Below, one piece after another: positions 1-9,850 of a stretch of 64,000 bases of DNA. The stretch's first letter is position 1. Every line of letters begins with the position of its first letter. A program made the translations under genes and the position numbers. Origin of the DNA: Odontocerum albicorne (Eukaryota > Arthropoda > Insecta > Trichoptera > Odontoceridae); assembly GCA_949825065.1 (NCBI GenBank), contig OX463846.1, positions 2,933,366 through 2,997,365 on the forward strand. The letters run 5' to 3'. The notes beneath the pieces are model-generated. The model had not been told where the DNA came from, did no database searches, and worked only from the letters and a program-made list of their open reading frames with translations.

Positions 1-265
1 AGACTCTCTCTTTTCGCATTGCGATTTAACGAGTTTATTTATTTACCAACAACTATCATCATCTCTTCCTTAACGACCGATTCCCTAAAAATCGAAGATG
101 GCAAAAGCCAAAAAATAGATTTAAAAAAAAAATGGGATTGCCAGGGAATTTTCATTGACTTCAAATAGTTAAACTACACGTATATAGTTACTGGCGAGTA
201 TTATAAGTCATCGGTGTATACATTAAAGAATGCCACTAAAGCAAAACGGCGAAGAATGTATACCG
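1..265. other. no recognisable feature
   Basis: AT-rich sequence with short A and T runs. I see no coding frame, terminal repeat or tRNA-like box here. Confidence 0.5.
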
Positions 266-379
266 AAGCGTGAGATTATTGTACGACAACACTGTGGTTT
301 CCAAGCGTGAGATTATTGTACGACAACATTGTGGTTTCTAAGCGTGAGATTATTGTACGACAACACTGTGGTTTCCAAG
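266..379 (+). repeat. 37-bp tandem repeat, 3 copies
   Basis: Three head-to-tail copies of a 37-bp unit beginning AAGCGTGAGATTATTGTACG start at 266, 303 and 340, with only one or two mismatches between copies. No coding role is apparent. The stretch from 380 to 583 is AT-rich and holds nothing I recognise. Confidence 0.9.
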
Positions 380-587
380 AATTGAATCACTCACGCAATA
401 TTCCGACTAGTGATTATTAATTATTTTCAAAACTGAAATCCACTCTGCGTAAAAATAATTAAAAATGATCTCCGTTAAATTACAAAAATACTTCGAAATA
501 TTTTTCACTGATTTTTTGAAAATATGTTGGACTACATAGTGACTATATTGAAGATTTTTTAGTTTCATCATATCGGTTCTTTTACAT

Positions 588-1012
588 TGTAGGGAATACC
601 TACGTCCCTAAATAAATTGTCAAACATACAGGGTCAACGACCGATGATTAAACCTCTGGACATCTACAATTGTCACATACTAGAAACGTCAACAATGTGT
701 ACTCGCAAATAAAATCATACGCGGCATTCCACGGTAGAGGGAGAGCGCATCGCTTTGTCTCGCCGTTTCGGCAAATAAATATCCTACCCGCTATACTGGG
801 GCACGCGCAGGAGTGAGACAAAGTATATATCGCGGGCGCATTCACGCACAACTATAAAATACCTACTTGTAGACAAATAAACATTATTATTCACTCGACC
901 ATTCATTGATTATTTACTCTCACTTTTATCCGCATTCCTGAGTTTTGTATTTATTTCAAATACAAGATATATCAAAATCATCACGACGTATCAAGTTAAG
1001 CATCTCGCTACA
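588..1012 (+). repeat. LTR (425 bp), gypsy-like
   Basis: It begins TG and ends CA, followed directly by a primer-binding-site-like TTGGTGACCCCGA. It contains a TATA-like TATAAAA at 853-859 and an AATAAA at 876-881, a plausible promoter and polyadenylation signal. The 3' part (TCCGCATTCCTGAG, then a run ending CGCTACA) is shared with the solo LTR at 5167-5633 on the other strand. Confidence 0.8.
853..859 (+). promoter_or_regulatory. TATA-like box of LTR
   Basis: TATAAAA within the LTR at 588-1012. The solo LTR on the opposite strand carries a comparable CTATAAAATA. Function as a promoter is inferred from position only. Confidence 0.45.
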
Positions 1013-1030
1013 TTGGTGACCCCGAACGAA
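1013..1030 (+). other. primer-binding-site-like sequence
   Basis: TTGGTGACCCCGAACG follows the LTR end directly. TGGTGACCCCGA is a frequent primer-binding site in insect Ty3/gypsy elements (known for the family). A second copy sits at about 1144-1158. Confidence 0.6.
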
Positions 1031-1385
1031 AAGGAACACAGAATTCGACTAAAGCGAATACAGAGAAGTCAACATCAACATCATCAGCACGTCCTACTAC
1101 GACATACGCTAAATACAGCACGTTCTACTAGGACACTCGCTACATTGGTGACCCCGACGTGACATCTACAATTGTCCAGAGGTTTAATCATCGGTCATTG
1201 ACCCTGTATGTTTGACAATTTATTTAGGGACGTAGGTATTCCCTACAACATCATTGGACCAAGATTTTTTCTACCTTACTAGGTACACCATTTAATTTTA
1301 TTGGAAATATTAGTAAAAATATCTCTTTTTTATATTAGGGAAAGTCACTAGAGTCAATTTCGTGGTTGACTAAAAAATATTGTAA

Positions 1386-2215
1386 TTTGTTTAATCAAAC
1401 ACTGTTTATTCCACTGTTTGTAACGGTATGACCCTACCGGTTTCAAGGTTTTCACCTCATCATCAGGGGAGCACAAAAAATACTGAATTTAGTTTGAACT
1501 GGTACCGAGATACACGCTTCTAACTGTTAACATTCGGGTTGAGGATTAGGGGTGGAGGGAGGGATGAGACAATCTCGGCCAGCAGCGGAGAGATCCTTGG
1601 GATATATATGTTTGCCAGATGTTCAACCCAATGCACTGACTAAGAAAGTCAGTGCATTTCTGTTTATTCCACTATTTGTAACGGTATGACCCTACCGGTT
1701 TCAAGGTTTTCACCTCATCATCAGGGGAGCACAAAAAATACTGAATTTAGTTCAAACTGGTACCGAGATACACGCTTCTAACAATTAACATTCGGGTTGA
1801 GGACAGTGGTTGAAGGGACGGACGAGAAAATTTCGGCAAGCAGCGGAGAGATTCTTGGGATATTTGTGCTTGCTAGATGTTCAACTCAATGCACTGAAAT
1901 ATAAAGTCAGTGCATTTTAAGTCAGTGCATCGAGGTGAACATCTGGCAAACACGTATATTCCAAGGATCTCTCCGCTGCTGGCCGAGATTGTTTCATCCC
2001 TCCCTCCCTCCCCAATTCTCAACTCGAATGTTACCCGTTAAAAGCGTGTATCTCGGTACCAGTTCGAACATAATTCAGTCTTGTGTGTGCTCCCCTGATG
2101 ATGGGGTGAAAGCCTAGAAACCGGTAGGGCTATACCGTTACAAAAAGTGGTATAAACAGTGTTTGATAAAACAAATTACAATGTCTTTAAGCCTGCACAA
2201 TGTTAATGCCTAAAC
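1386..2215. mobile_element. PLE-type end repeats, two minus and one plus unit
   Basis: Three units of about 260 bp share the same landmarks: GTGGAATAAACAG, an ACCGGTAGGG segment, a CTGATGATG...GAAACC core, a box around AGCGTGTATCTCGGTACC, and AGCGGAGAGAT. Two units are on the minus strand in direct repeat (about 1395-1650 and 1655-1920) and one is inverted on the plus strand (about 1925-2200). The same unit borders a GIY-YIG endonuclease remnant at 27463-27660, which ties it to Penelope-like elements, where terminal repeats (pLTRs) in direct or inverted order are usual. No coding part survives here. The GC-rich palindromic layout suggests a foldback derivative. Confidence 0.7.
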
Positions 2216-2284
2216 TATAAATAATATAAAAACAATCAATTTTAAATAGTCATGCATGTTTTTTTTGTTATCTGAAAACAGGTA

Positions 2285-2535
2285 AAATGTGGACTAAATC
2301 GTTCGACGCAAGAGGCTCTTATTCAGTCCGGGGGTAGATTTGGATTCCTGAAGCAAAAAAAAAGAAAGAAAAAAAGGATCATGTAAAATGAAAGGGGTAA
2401 CATTGTTACCTGCATATGGGTGGTAAATTTTTCAAATACGCACAGTGTCGAACTGTGAGTAACCAGTGGTTCTAAGCCCGAATGTTATTACCGAGGCCGA
2501 ATAAAATATTGTTTCAAGTCCCGTGTCCCCATCAT
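2285..2535 (+). repeat. probable SINE remnant
   Basis: The right half matches the 3' half of the better SINE at 2950-3270 (ACTGTGAGT, CAGTGGTTCT, then GGCCGA). The left half has a weak tRNA-like stretch ending GGATTCCTG. Divergence is high, so the limits are approximate. The sequence from 2540 to 2945 is AT-rich and I recognise nothing in it. Confidence 0.4.
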
Positions 2536-2949
2536 CATTTCATATATGTCGGAGGATACTGTACAAATGAATAAATTCGGATATTTTTCTTTCAGCTATT
2601 AATCACAATGAGTCAATGATAGAGGGATGTACACGTGTATCCTATCCAATCAATTACATAATATATCAGTTTCGTTGGTGGTAGCGCTGTGCTTACGCAA
2701 TGTTTCATAACATATCCGATTTCAATGTTATGATTCGGAAAATCAACTTCAAGGGTTTTCAGATAAAGGACCTTCACTGAAAATATCTTTTCAAATAATT
2801 TTCCTTTTGAACGCATTGTTTGGCAAACACATAACTATTTACATTTTTAACATTATTTCTTTCAATTATACGAGCGTATGAAAATTACGCACTTCAATAG
2901 TTAACATGGACACAAGGTACACACTTGAAATTTTTTTTAGCATCTTCTT

Positions 2950-3270
2950 GATTGGTTGGTTGGACTTGTTCTCCTATAAGTGAGTTTCAATTTCATTCAC
3001 CTTCATGTCGTGGTTGGAAAGGTTACAAGTTCGATTACCAATGGTATAAAAGAATACAAAAAAGGGTATTTGTCTGGTTAAAGTATATGCCAGTCTAGTA
3101 ATAATACTTGTTGTTGCTTGTCCACGTGCGGTGGTATTTCCAACACATCCGATGGCAAACTGTGAGTCACTTATCAATTCCAGTGGTTCTTAACCCAAAA
3201 GCTCAATTACTGGGGCTGATGACGATTTGTTTTCCGACCACGCTCTTAAATATGTTTGCATCTTCAATTC
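2950..3270 (+). repeat. tRNA-derived SINE
   Basis: A tRNA-like head carries a B-box-like GGTTACAAGTTCGATTACC (about 3019-3037). It is followed by a body and a 3' half with ACTGTGAGTCACTT and CAGTGGTTCTTAACCC. The 3' half recurs at 2400-2530, 50960-51085 and 53265-53370, showing an interspersed family. SINEs have RNA polymerase III promoters and borrow LINE machinery; no protein is encoded. Confidence 0.65.
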
Positions 3271-3454
3271 AGATATGTTGAAGACCACCATACGAATTAT
3301 TTGAAATTAATGAAGGAAGATCTTATGAGATGATCCTGGACCTTTTGAAAGTTATTTTTAATTAAATTTGTATACAATATTATTTTCTTTTGCTTTTAAT
3401 GTGATAAGTTGCACCGAATATTATTATTGTATTTGATTGTTCATAGTGTTTTAG

Positions 3455-3770
3455 AGCTCACGCATTCGTGGAAGCCTGGGTGTTACAGACATCAACAACA
3501 AGATGGAGGAGAGGCGATTGAGACGGTATGGGCACGTTGGACGCAGAGCACCCGATCACATTGTGAACCAGCCAATCTCCATGGATCTTCCTCGAATAAC
3601 AACCAGAGGAAGGCCAAAGAATTCATGGGTGGTGTAAAAAGATAATCTGATGCAGAGGCACAGCCTGGGAGACGTAGTCCGGGACAGAAGAACATACAAC
3701 TTGAGGACGAGGAGAGCTGACCTCAACAGTCTTCGCAGAAAATGAGTTGGGATGGAGCCAGGGAGAAGAA
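3455..3770 (+). pseudogene. RTE-type LINE, C-terminal reverse-transcriptase tail
   Basis: A 5'-truncated copy of the RTE-like element also present at 62290-62960. The frame reads SSRIRGSLGVTDIN, then RRLRRYGHVGRRAPDH, then LPRITTRGRPKNSWVV, and ends NLRTRRADLNSLRRK with a TGA at 3743-3745. An in-frame TAA at 3635-3637 replaces CAA of the other copy. The LGVTDIN...RYGHVGRR...RGRPK...W pattern is the usual C-terminus of RTE-clade reverse transcriptases, after the catalytic domain. This copy keeps the RYGHVGRR segment that the 62-kb copy has lost. It is dead on arrival. Confidence 0.8.
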
Positions 3771-3899
3771 GTGTTTTAGAGATTGAAGATTTTATAGATA
3801 TCAAAATTAATCCAAAAGGGGTTTCATTATCATGAAGTTTTATTTCAAATAGTTTGAATATAAATCCTCTAACGACGTCCATTTACCAACTCTTACTTA

Positions 3900-4110
3900 T
3901 TCAAGTTCATTTATTATATTCTCAATAAAAAAGTTAATTTCTAATATTTTCAATGAAAAAGTTCATTAATCATATTCTCAATGAAAAAGTTCATTTATTA
4001 TATTCTCAATGAAAAAGTTCATTAATTATATTATCAATGAAACAGTTCATTTATTACATTCTCTATGAAAAAGATCATTTATTATATTCTCAATGAATGA
4101 ATAACTTACC
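3900..4110 (+). repeat. 28-bp tandem repeat, about 7 copies
   Basis: Units such as GTTCATTAATCATATTCTCA plus AATGAAAAA start at about 3961, 3989, 4017, 4045 and 4073, with diverged copies on the left. The period is a steady 28 bp. Non-coding minisatellite. Confidence 0.85.
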
Positions 4111-4334
4111 AGATTTGCTTTTTTAACAACTTGATTTATATTCTCAGATCATGGTTGACGCTTGCAACTTTGTTTCATCATGATCACTACAATTCAGGAT
4201 GAATCTTGACTGCCTGCAAGATTCTCCATCTCTTTCGTTAAAATCTCTTCTCCAATAGGCTACACCCAGCATGCCGCAGTTTTTTTTATCACATCTTCCA
4301 GCCAACTCATCTTTGAGTGTCTCAGATTTTCTAC

Positions 4335-4562
4335 AGCCTGGGTATGATCCAAACAGTTTTAAAGTTTTCATCTCATCATCAGGAGAGCACAACTAAGATT
4401 GAATTGTGCACGAGCTGGCACAGACAGACTTTCACATAAAACGATACAAAATCGGAATGAATATTGTGGGAGGATGAATACAGGAGACAACTTCGGGAAG
4501 CAGCCGTGAGATCTTGTAAATATATCATATGTATTTACTAGGTATTCATTCCAATACACTGT
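4335..4562 (-). repeat. decayed PLE end repeat
   Basis: On the minus strand it shows CTCCTGATGATGAGATGAAA followed by GTTTGGATCATACC, and at its far side CAGTGTATTGGAATGAATA. These correspond to the core and outer boxes of the PLE end units at 1386-2215. It is more diverged than the others. Confidence 0.6.
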
Positions 4563-5162
4563 CTTGGATATTTCCAGTGTAAATTAATTACAATGTCTTT
4601 AATCTTCCTCTACTATGATACAAATAATATAGTTTTGAGTTTATTTTGCCATTTCGAGATTAGATAAATATGTAAAATACAGTTGGAGATCTTGATAAAC
4701 GTGATAAATTCGTTATGTAATATAAACTTACATTTTTAATTCCTTAAAACATGTGAAATATTTTTGTGTTGAACCACCCCTGTAGTTAAATAAGTTTGAA
4801 ATATAATATATCAATTATCAAATGCTTATTTCTCAAAACAGATTTCTTCCAGTGCTCGTTGAAAGCGAATCCTTCAGAATGATTACTTGAATTTTGTCTG
4901 GAAGATACAAATTTTCTGAAATTTCAAAGTCGAACAAAATTTAATGAGCTTCGAAACCGAATACAATGAAAAATATTTGGCTCAAAACAGGTTAAAGGAT
5001 CTTGAAAACTAATATCTAAAGAAGAAATCGATGCATATATAAGGTATTCACGAAGGAGGAAATGGAAAGGATATGTAAGCAATTCTCAGTTAATACAGTC
5101 AATAAGTATTATTAAGCAACCCCAAAATATATAAAAAATGTTCACTTGAAAGGGTTTCAAGA
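4563..5162. other. no recognisable feature
   Basis: AT-rich with many stops in all frames. I see no motif, terminal repeat or RNA gene. Confidence 0.5.
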
Positions 5163-5166
5163 CAGA

Positions 5167-5633
5167 TATAGCGTGTTGCTTGTCTTGATATGTCGTGATG
5201 ATCTTGATTTATATTTGTTTATTTATAAATACTCAGGAATGCGGATAAAAAACGAAAGTGACAGCGGGTAAATAATACAAGTCTTGAGAGCTGAATGAAT
5301 GACAATACTAATATGTTTATTTCTCGGCGCGCGGGTAATTTATACAAATGAGTGAGCCAGTTCGCGCTACATGTTCTGTCTTACTCTAGCGCGTGAATTG
5401 GCGGTAGCTTATTTATTTGTATTTGGAGATGGCTAGACAAATCGCAGATACTATAAAATAGTAAACATTGTTGTTGTTCTTAGCGTGTAACAATCTATGA
5501 ATACTTCATCGGTCATTGACCCTGTATGTTTACTATTTTAACAATAATTAATTTAATTTAATTATGTTTAACAATTCACTTATTTATTTTGACAATTATT
5601 TATTTATTTATTTATTTAGGTAGGTATACTACA
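5167..5633 (-). mobile_element. solo LTR, TSD CAGA
   Basis: Read on the minus strand it starts TGTAGTATACCTACC and ends CGCTATA, matching the LTR at 588-1012 at both ends and at ATCCGCATTCCTGAG. The flanks carry CAGA on each side (5163-5166 and 5634-5637). A solo LTR arises when the two LTRs of an insertion recombine and delete the interior. Many substitutions and a TTTA expansion near 5603 make it older than the 588 copy. A TATA-like CTATAAAATA lies near 5450-5460. Confidence 0.8.
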
Positions 5634-5639
5634 CAGATA

Positions 5640-6160
5640 ATGTTCTTTAAGACAAAACGAAGCAGGATTTTAGGAAGATGGGAGTAGATGGAAACTGGGA
5701 AAAGACAGGGAGTGACTGATCAGCTTAGAAAAAATGGTCTGGGCGAATGAAGTTCTGGATAAGTTCATGTGACCGTGTGAGGTCAAAATCCTTAAGTTCA
5801 TGTTTTCAATTATGGAAGCAAATATTCCTTTTTTTAAATTAACGACGATACATGTGGGCTCTTCATTGGAACTGTATACGAGTTTATAACATATTATGTA
5901 ACATATTCAACGTATTTGTTTTGAGGCAGAATTAATTTCTAGTGAAACCGCTTTATTTTCCTTTTAAATATTATTTTAAAATACAGCTTTATTTACAAAC
6001 TAGAAAATACTGTTTTCTTACGTTTTTTTTTCGTTTTGACTGAAATAAGATTGGATCAAGCTCTACATTAAAATAAATATTGCAATTTTATTTTAATGTA
6101 TAAGTAAGAATAAGTATTAGAAATTAACGTATTCATTAAATGTTTGTTTTAATTCAAATT
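5640..6160. other. no recognisable feature
   Basis: AT-rich. A short stretch at 5660-5780 is less AT-rich and may be a worn LINE tail, but I could not place it in a family. Confidence 0.4.
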
Positions 6161-6164
6161 AAAA

Positions 6165-6395
6165 AAAAATGAGCCCTCCAACGGTTTGGACATAAAGAGA
6201 GAATGAATGAGTATTATAGTATGCTCGTTATAATTAAACAATGTGCGTAGAAGATGTAGACTGAGGAAGACGTGATTGTATCAAATGCATTAGATTAAGA
6301 AATAAAGGAAAGTAAGAAATATGAATAAAAGAAGATTTAGCATGACTTGACATTTGAATGTGGAGGGGTGAAGTTAGTATGCTTGGATACATGAT
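6165..6395 (+). pseudogene. LINE family E tail, heavily decayed
   Basis: The plus strand reads QRFGHKERMNE, equivalent to the RWFGHVERMNE motif in the C-terminal part of insect non-LTR reverse transcriptases. A stretch resembling RKTWLYQMH follows. The same layout appears at 36840-37215 and 43870-44260 on the minus strand and at 60145-60480. Several stops and frameshifts are present, so no function remains. Confidence 0.5.
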
Positions 6396-6690
6396 AATGC
6401 AGATCTGCTCTCTCTATCAATCCTACAAGGGACGTGATGTGATGATTAGTAAGTAAATGTAAAAGTTAGTAAAAAATGTGTTTCACAATTATACGTATAC
6501 GAGTACAACCGTACAGTATAAGAAAATTGGAGCTTGCGATACTCTTATGTCAACACGTAGTCTAATTGGTTTTTATTTTTTATAAAATTAACTTACAAAA
6601 ATATTATAGTACACATACGTTGCATTTAGTATAATCTGGCGGATTTATTACTAAGGGATGTAAATATTTGGAATTGACTATGGGAAAAGT

Positions 6691-7387
6691 GTTGAGGAAA
6701 CCTCTCTTTTCTGTCAATGTCTCATCATTGTTTGTTATACAAGCCGGATAATTTTTGGCTTTTGATAAAGCCCATTACACTTCTGTAGAGGGTAATATGT
6801 GATTTTTTGTTTGATTTTAGCGAAGGGTTATATATGTTTATTTTAGGTTTTCAGTTACTTCGCGAACTGTAAATATTGGATTCTGACATCAGATCTACCT
6901 GGAGATCCCTCAGCAGCTTCCTTACAGCATTTTTTTTTTGGCCTGGATGACTCTTTAGTAACATTGTTCTCTGTTTTGGATATACAGGAGACGGTATCTA
7001 TTTTAATTGGTATTTTGTGGGCTTATGACCACCTTTGAAGGCTGAGTTAAGTGCTCACTTTATGCCTAGGCAACATTCCTCATTATACCATAGATTCATC
7101 TCTTTACATCATTTAAATGTTTTTATTCTTAGTGCAGACAAGATGGTTTTTAGTCTTTATGCCATTTGTTAACGAACAATGGTAAGATTTTTTTTTTTTT
7201 TAACAGATGTTGAGGAAACCTCTTTTTTCTGTCAATATCTCATCATTGTTTGTTATACAAGCCGGATAATTTTTGGCTTTTGATAAAGCCCATTACACTT
7301 CTGTAGAGGGTAATATGTGATTTTTTGTTTGGTTTTAGCGAAGGGTTATATATGTTTATTTTAGGTTTTCAGTTACTTCACCAACTG
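6691..7387 (+). repeat. pair of ~178-bp direct repeats
   Basis: 6691-6869 and 7209-7387 are nearly identical (both start GTTGAGGAAACCTCTCTTTT or close to it, and end CAGTTACTTC...CAACTG or CGAACTG), separated by about 340 bp. The intervening sequence codes for nothing I recognise. The arrangement could be LTR-like or PLE-like ends around a worn element, or a simple segmental duplication. Confidence 0.75.
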
Positions 7388-7389
7388 AT

Positions 7390-8250
7390 CTTTGAATTTA
7401 AAAGCATTTTTTTTATTTGAAATGTTAACCTAACAGATGGTTCCTTTCGTTGAATTGATGAAAGAAGTAATTCATATGTCCAATATATGTACATATGTTA
7501 GTTATAAGTGTCAGTGATGAATTTAATTATTTTTCGTTTCTCGAAACTTACACACTGTTGCTAATTCTCTCAGTTTGGCTTGATTGACCATTTGCCGTGT
7601 CTATTTTACAGCAAAAAAAATTAAGAAATATTCTACACAAACATATTTTTTAGTCGCTTACCACTATTCTGTGGTGCAGTATAAATTGTTGACTTCAAAA
7701 TATATCTAATCAATGTGTTATCAGTTCTCATAATACGTTCATGTATTATGTATGTGTGTTGCTACATAATAAATCAAAATCTGGCAAATGACCTTCGACA
7801 AACATACGGATAACAAGTATCCTAAGATGCGTACTTGAGTCGATTCATAAGCTTAAATCAACACTACAAAGATTTAACTCATCTGATGCCGACGGGTAGT
7901 TCTGGATATTTTTTCTGCATTCAAAATGTTCTGCGAAAGTGTTGGAAATTTACAGGGCTGTTGAACCACCAATTCGCAAACCACTTTTTAAATACATTTA
8001 CTGCGCTGAGTGTAATTTTACTTCTTCCGTGGTGTTGGGCTTTAAATCCTTCGTCACTGCAATTGTTTTCCTACTCAGGTGTGTTACTGTCAGAGAAGTT
8101 CCTTCTTCATCACTGCGTAACGATGAACTCATAATAAAGAAGATTTATTTCTTCTTAGTTTGATCCCACTGAATGGGAATTTAGTTTATCTCTCATAAAA
8201 GCATGGGAAGTGGTTAGATCGAGTTAAACTAAACGTAGAGATGCAACAAC
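7390..8250. other. no recognisable gene
   Basis: Contains two overlapping plus-strand open frames (7835-8134 and 7939-8163). Neither has a motif I recognise. I cannot support a gene. Confidence 0.4.
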
Positions 8251-8254
8251 GCGC

Positions 8255-9078
8255 TAGGCATGTGCAAGTTTTACCAAACAAGTCTGAGACTGAAACCTTT
8301 TTTTATTTAATGATTTCCATTGGAAATCGAATCAACCCCTGAGCAAAAGTTAAGCATCTTACCATCTAGACCAGTGTTCCCCAACCGGAGACTTTCCGCC
8401 GGGCCGCAAACAGTATGTCAAATTTCAAGAAATTCGCCATGCAAAAATATTAAATACATGATTTTTTCGCTTGCGCGTTGACTTGTATTTGTAGTAATTG
8501 TTAAATAAATATAATTGGTATGATAATGCGACACGATGGTCGCTAGTTTTCTCTGAATGAACAGTCATAAATCTTCTCAGATACACTTAGGGAGAACGGA
8601 AATATTTGCTCTTGGATAGTGAACTCGGATGCAAAACCCTACCATAATATATTTCCAAGAATTTCATAATATATAATTGTTTTCATTTTGGAATGGAATA
8701 GTCAGAGTAACAGTACATACAAGTAAAATAATGTCAGAGACAGCACTGCAGCCAAGAATATCCAATATATTAACAAAGATGCAACAGCAGGTTTCGCATT
8801 AGTTTGTTGAAAACACCCTATTTTTTTTTTTGTTAAATTTTAATTGTATCAGACAATGTTACAATTAAAATTGTTTATCTGTTATATGTATATTTGTTAA
8901 TTATAGTTACATACGAGTATGTCCATCTGTCACAATATAAGATTAAAAAAATATTAAATAAAAAAAAACATTTTTATTTCAGTATTAGTGGTCCGCGAAA
9001 ATTTTTTCCTTTTTTTACCGGTCCACAGGTCTTAAAAGGTTGGGGAACACTGATCTAGACCACGGAAGTCATCTCTAA
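8255..9078 (-). repeat. tRNA-derived SINE split by a hAT element
   Basis: Joining the flanks of the hAT at its 8-bp duplication gives, on the minus strand, an A-box-like TGGTCTAGATGGTAAGATGC followed by a B-box-like GGGTTGATTCGATTTCC. This is the promoter layout of a tRNA-derived SINE. The hAT target site ATCTAGAC lies inside the A-box region, so the SINE was there first. Confidence 0.6.
8372..9052 (+). mobile_element. non-autonomous hAT element, TSD ATCTAGAC
   Basis: The ends are inverted repeats CAGTGTTCCCCAACC and GGTTGGGGAACACTG. Exact 8-bp duplications ATCTAGAC flank it (8364-8371 and 9053-9060), the hallmark of hAT transposition. It is 681 bp long with no transposase. Subterminal GC-rich blocks (CCGGGCCGCAAAC on the left, GGTCCGCG on the right) are shared with the second copy at 25359-26063, which lies in the opposite orientation. 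It would need a transposase from elsewhere in the genome. Confidence 0.93.
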
Positions 9079-9308
9079 TCTGCACGAGAAATAAAAACGA
9101 TGCAATCCAGAATCAATTGAAAGTTATTTATTACTTATCAACGAATAAAAAAATTATTTATCATCATCTTAACGAATCTTCCTTGCGGTTACAACAATAA
9201 AATAAATGTAAAAGATTAAAAAAAATCAGTTTTTTTCCTCTTATATATATTATCTGTATTGGAGATCAATTACAATATTTATTCGAGCATTTTAAATTAA
9301 TTTACTTT

Positions 9309-9378
9309 GTTATTCCACTAACTACGTTAATCCTCGTTACTCATGTTTCTACCTCATATCCCGAGGCTCTCTTCAGGC
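9309..9378 (-). repeat. PLE-type 3' end of a second family
   Basis: Minus-strand order: CCTGAAGA, a stem CCTC...GAGG, GAAACATG, then TAGTTAGTGGAATAAC. This is the same arrangement (CTGAAGA, short hairpin, GAAAC, GTGGAATAA) as in the other PLE end repeats, with different sequence. The assignment rests on this pattern only. 9079-9308 holds nothing I recognise. Confidence 0.45.
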
Positions 9379-9392
9379 AAAATGATCTAGGT

Positions 9393-9464
9393 ATGTTACA
9401 AGAGCAGTCCTTAGATCAGACTGGTGTCATGTTACAAGAGCAGTCCTTAGATTAGACTGGTGTC
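9393..9464 (+). repeat. 36-bp tandem duplication
   Basis: ATGTTACAAGAGCAGTCCTT and the following 16 bases occur at 9393 and again at 9429, with one mismatch. Confidence 0.9.
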
Positions 9465-9684
9465 ACCAGAAGTGTGTGTGGTTTATCCGTATTAACCCAA
9501 AAGAAAAATGTTGAAAAGAGGAGAAAGTTTTTGTTTGCAGTTTTGGTTATTTAGTTTTATAAGTGAAATTACAAAGTTCAATATTCTTATATGGTGTTTC
9601 AAAGCTTAAGTCGAAAACTTTGTTAAAATACAATACAATATTTATGAAGATATTTTATTCAAACTTCGAATGCTACAATATTTT

Positions 9685-9850
9685 TTTTCTGTATTGGAGC
9701 ACATCAACTACAAATATTTGTAAACTGTTCTTTTATATTGGAGCATATCAACTAAATATATTATAAACCATTCTTATGTATTGGAGTATATTAACTATAA
9801 TTTTGTCAACCTCTCTTCTGTATTGAACCATATCAACTACAAATATTGAC
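9685..9850 (+). repeat. ~43-bp tandem repeat, 4 copies
   Basis: Copies centred on TATTGGAGCACATCAACTA start at about 9692, 9736, 9779 and 9821, diverged from one another. A related TATTGGAGATCAATTACAA lies at about 9257. Non-coding. Confidence 0.75.

Larger units (their letters stand above)
588..1247 (+). mobile_element. LTR-derived element with inverted U3 end, TSD ACAT
   Basis: The unit starts TGTAGGGAATACC and ends with the inverted complement of the same sequence (about 1163-1247), so both outer ends are the U3 start of one LTR. Four bases ACAT flank it on each side (584-587 and 1248-1251), as expected for an integrase-made insertion. An LTR spans 588-1012, ending CGCTACA. Downstream is TTGGTGACCCCGA, a typical gypsy-type primer-binding site, and a second copy of CTCGCTACATTGGTGACC at about 1137. 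No coding sequence is left. The same LTR family occurs as a solo LTR at 5167-5633. The inverted structure is not what an ordinary deletion product gives; an aberrant cDNA or a later rearrangement could explain it. Confidence 0.75.

Noticed and set aside
2085..2160. Calling a functional hammerhead ribozyme
   Set aside because: The core is present and stem II forms, but I could not pair stem I in any copy. It is kept as a finding, not as an RNA gene.
3492..3882. Minus-strand frames at 3492-3695 and 3556-3882
   Set aside because: They are antisense to the RTE-type LINE tail; an equivalent frame opposite the 62-kb copy shows that this is a shadow.
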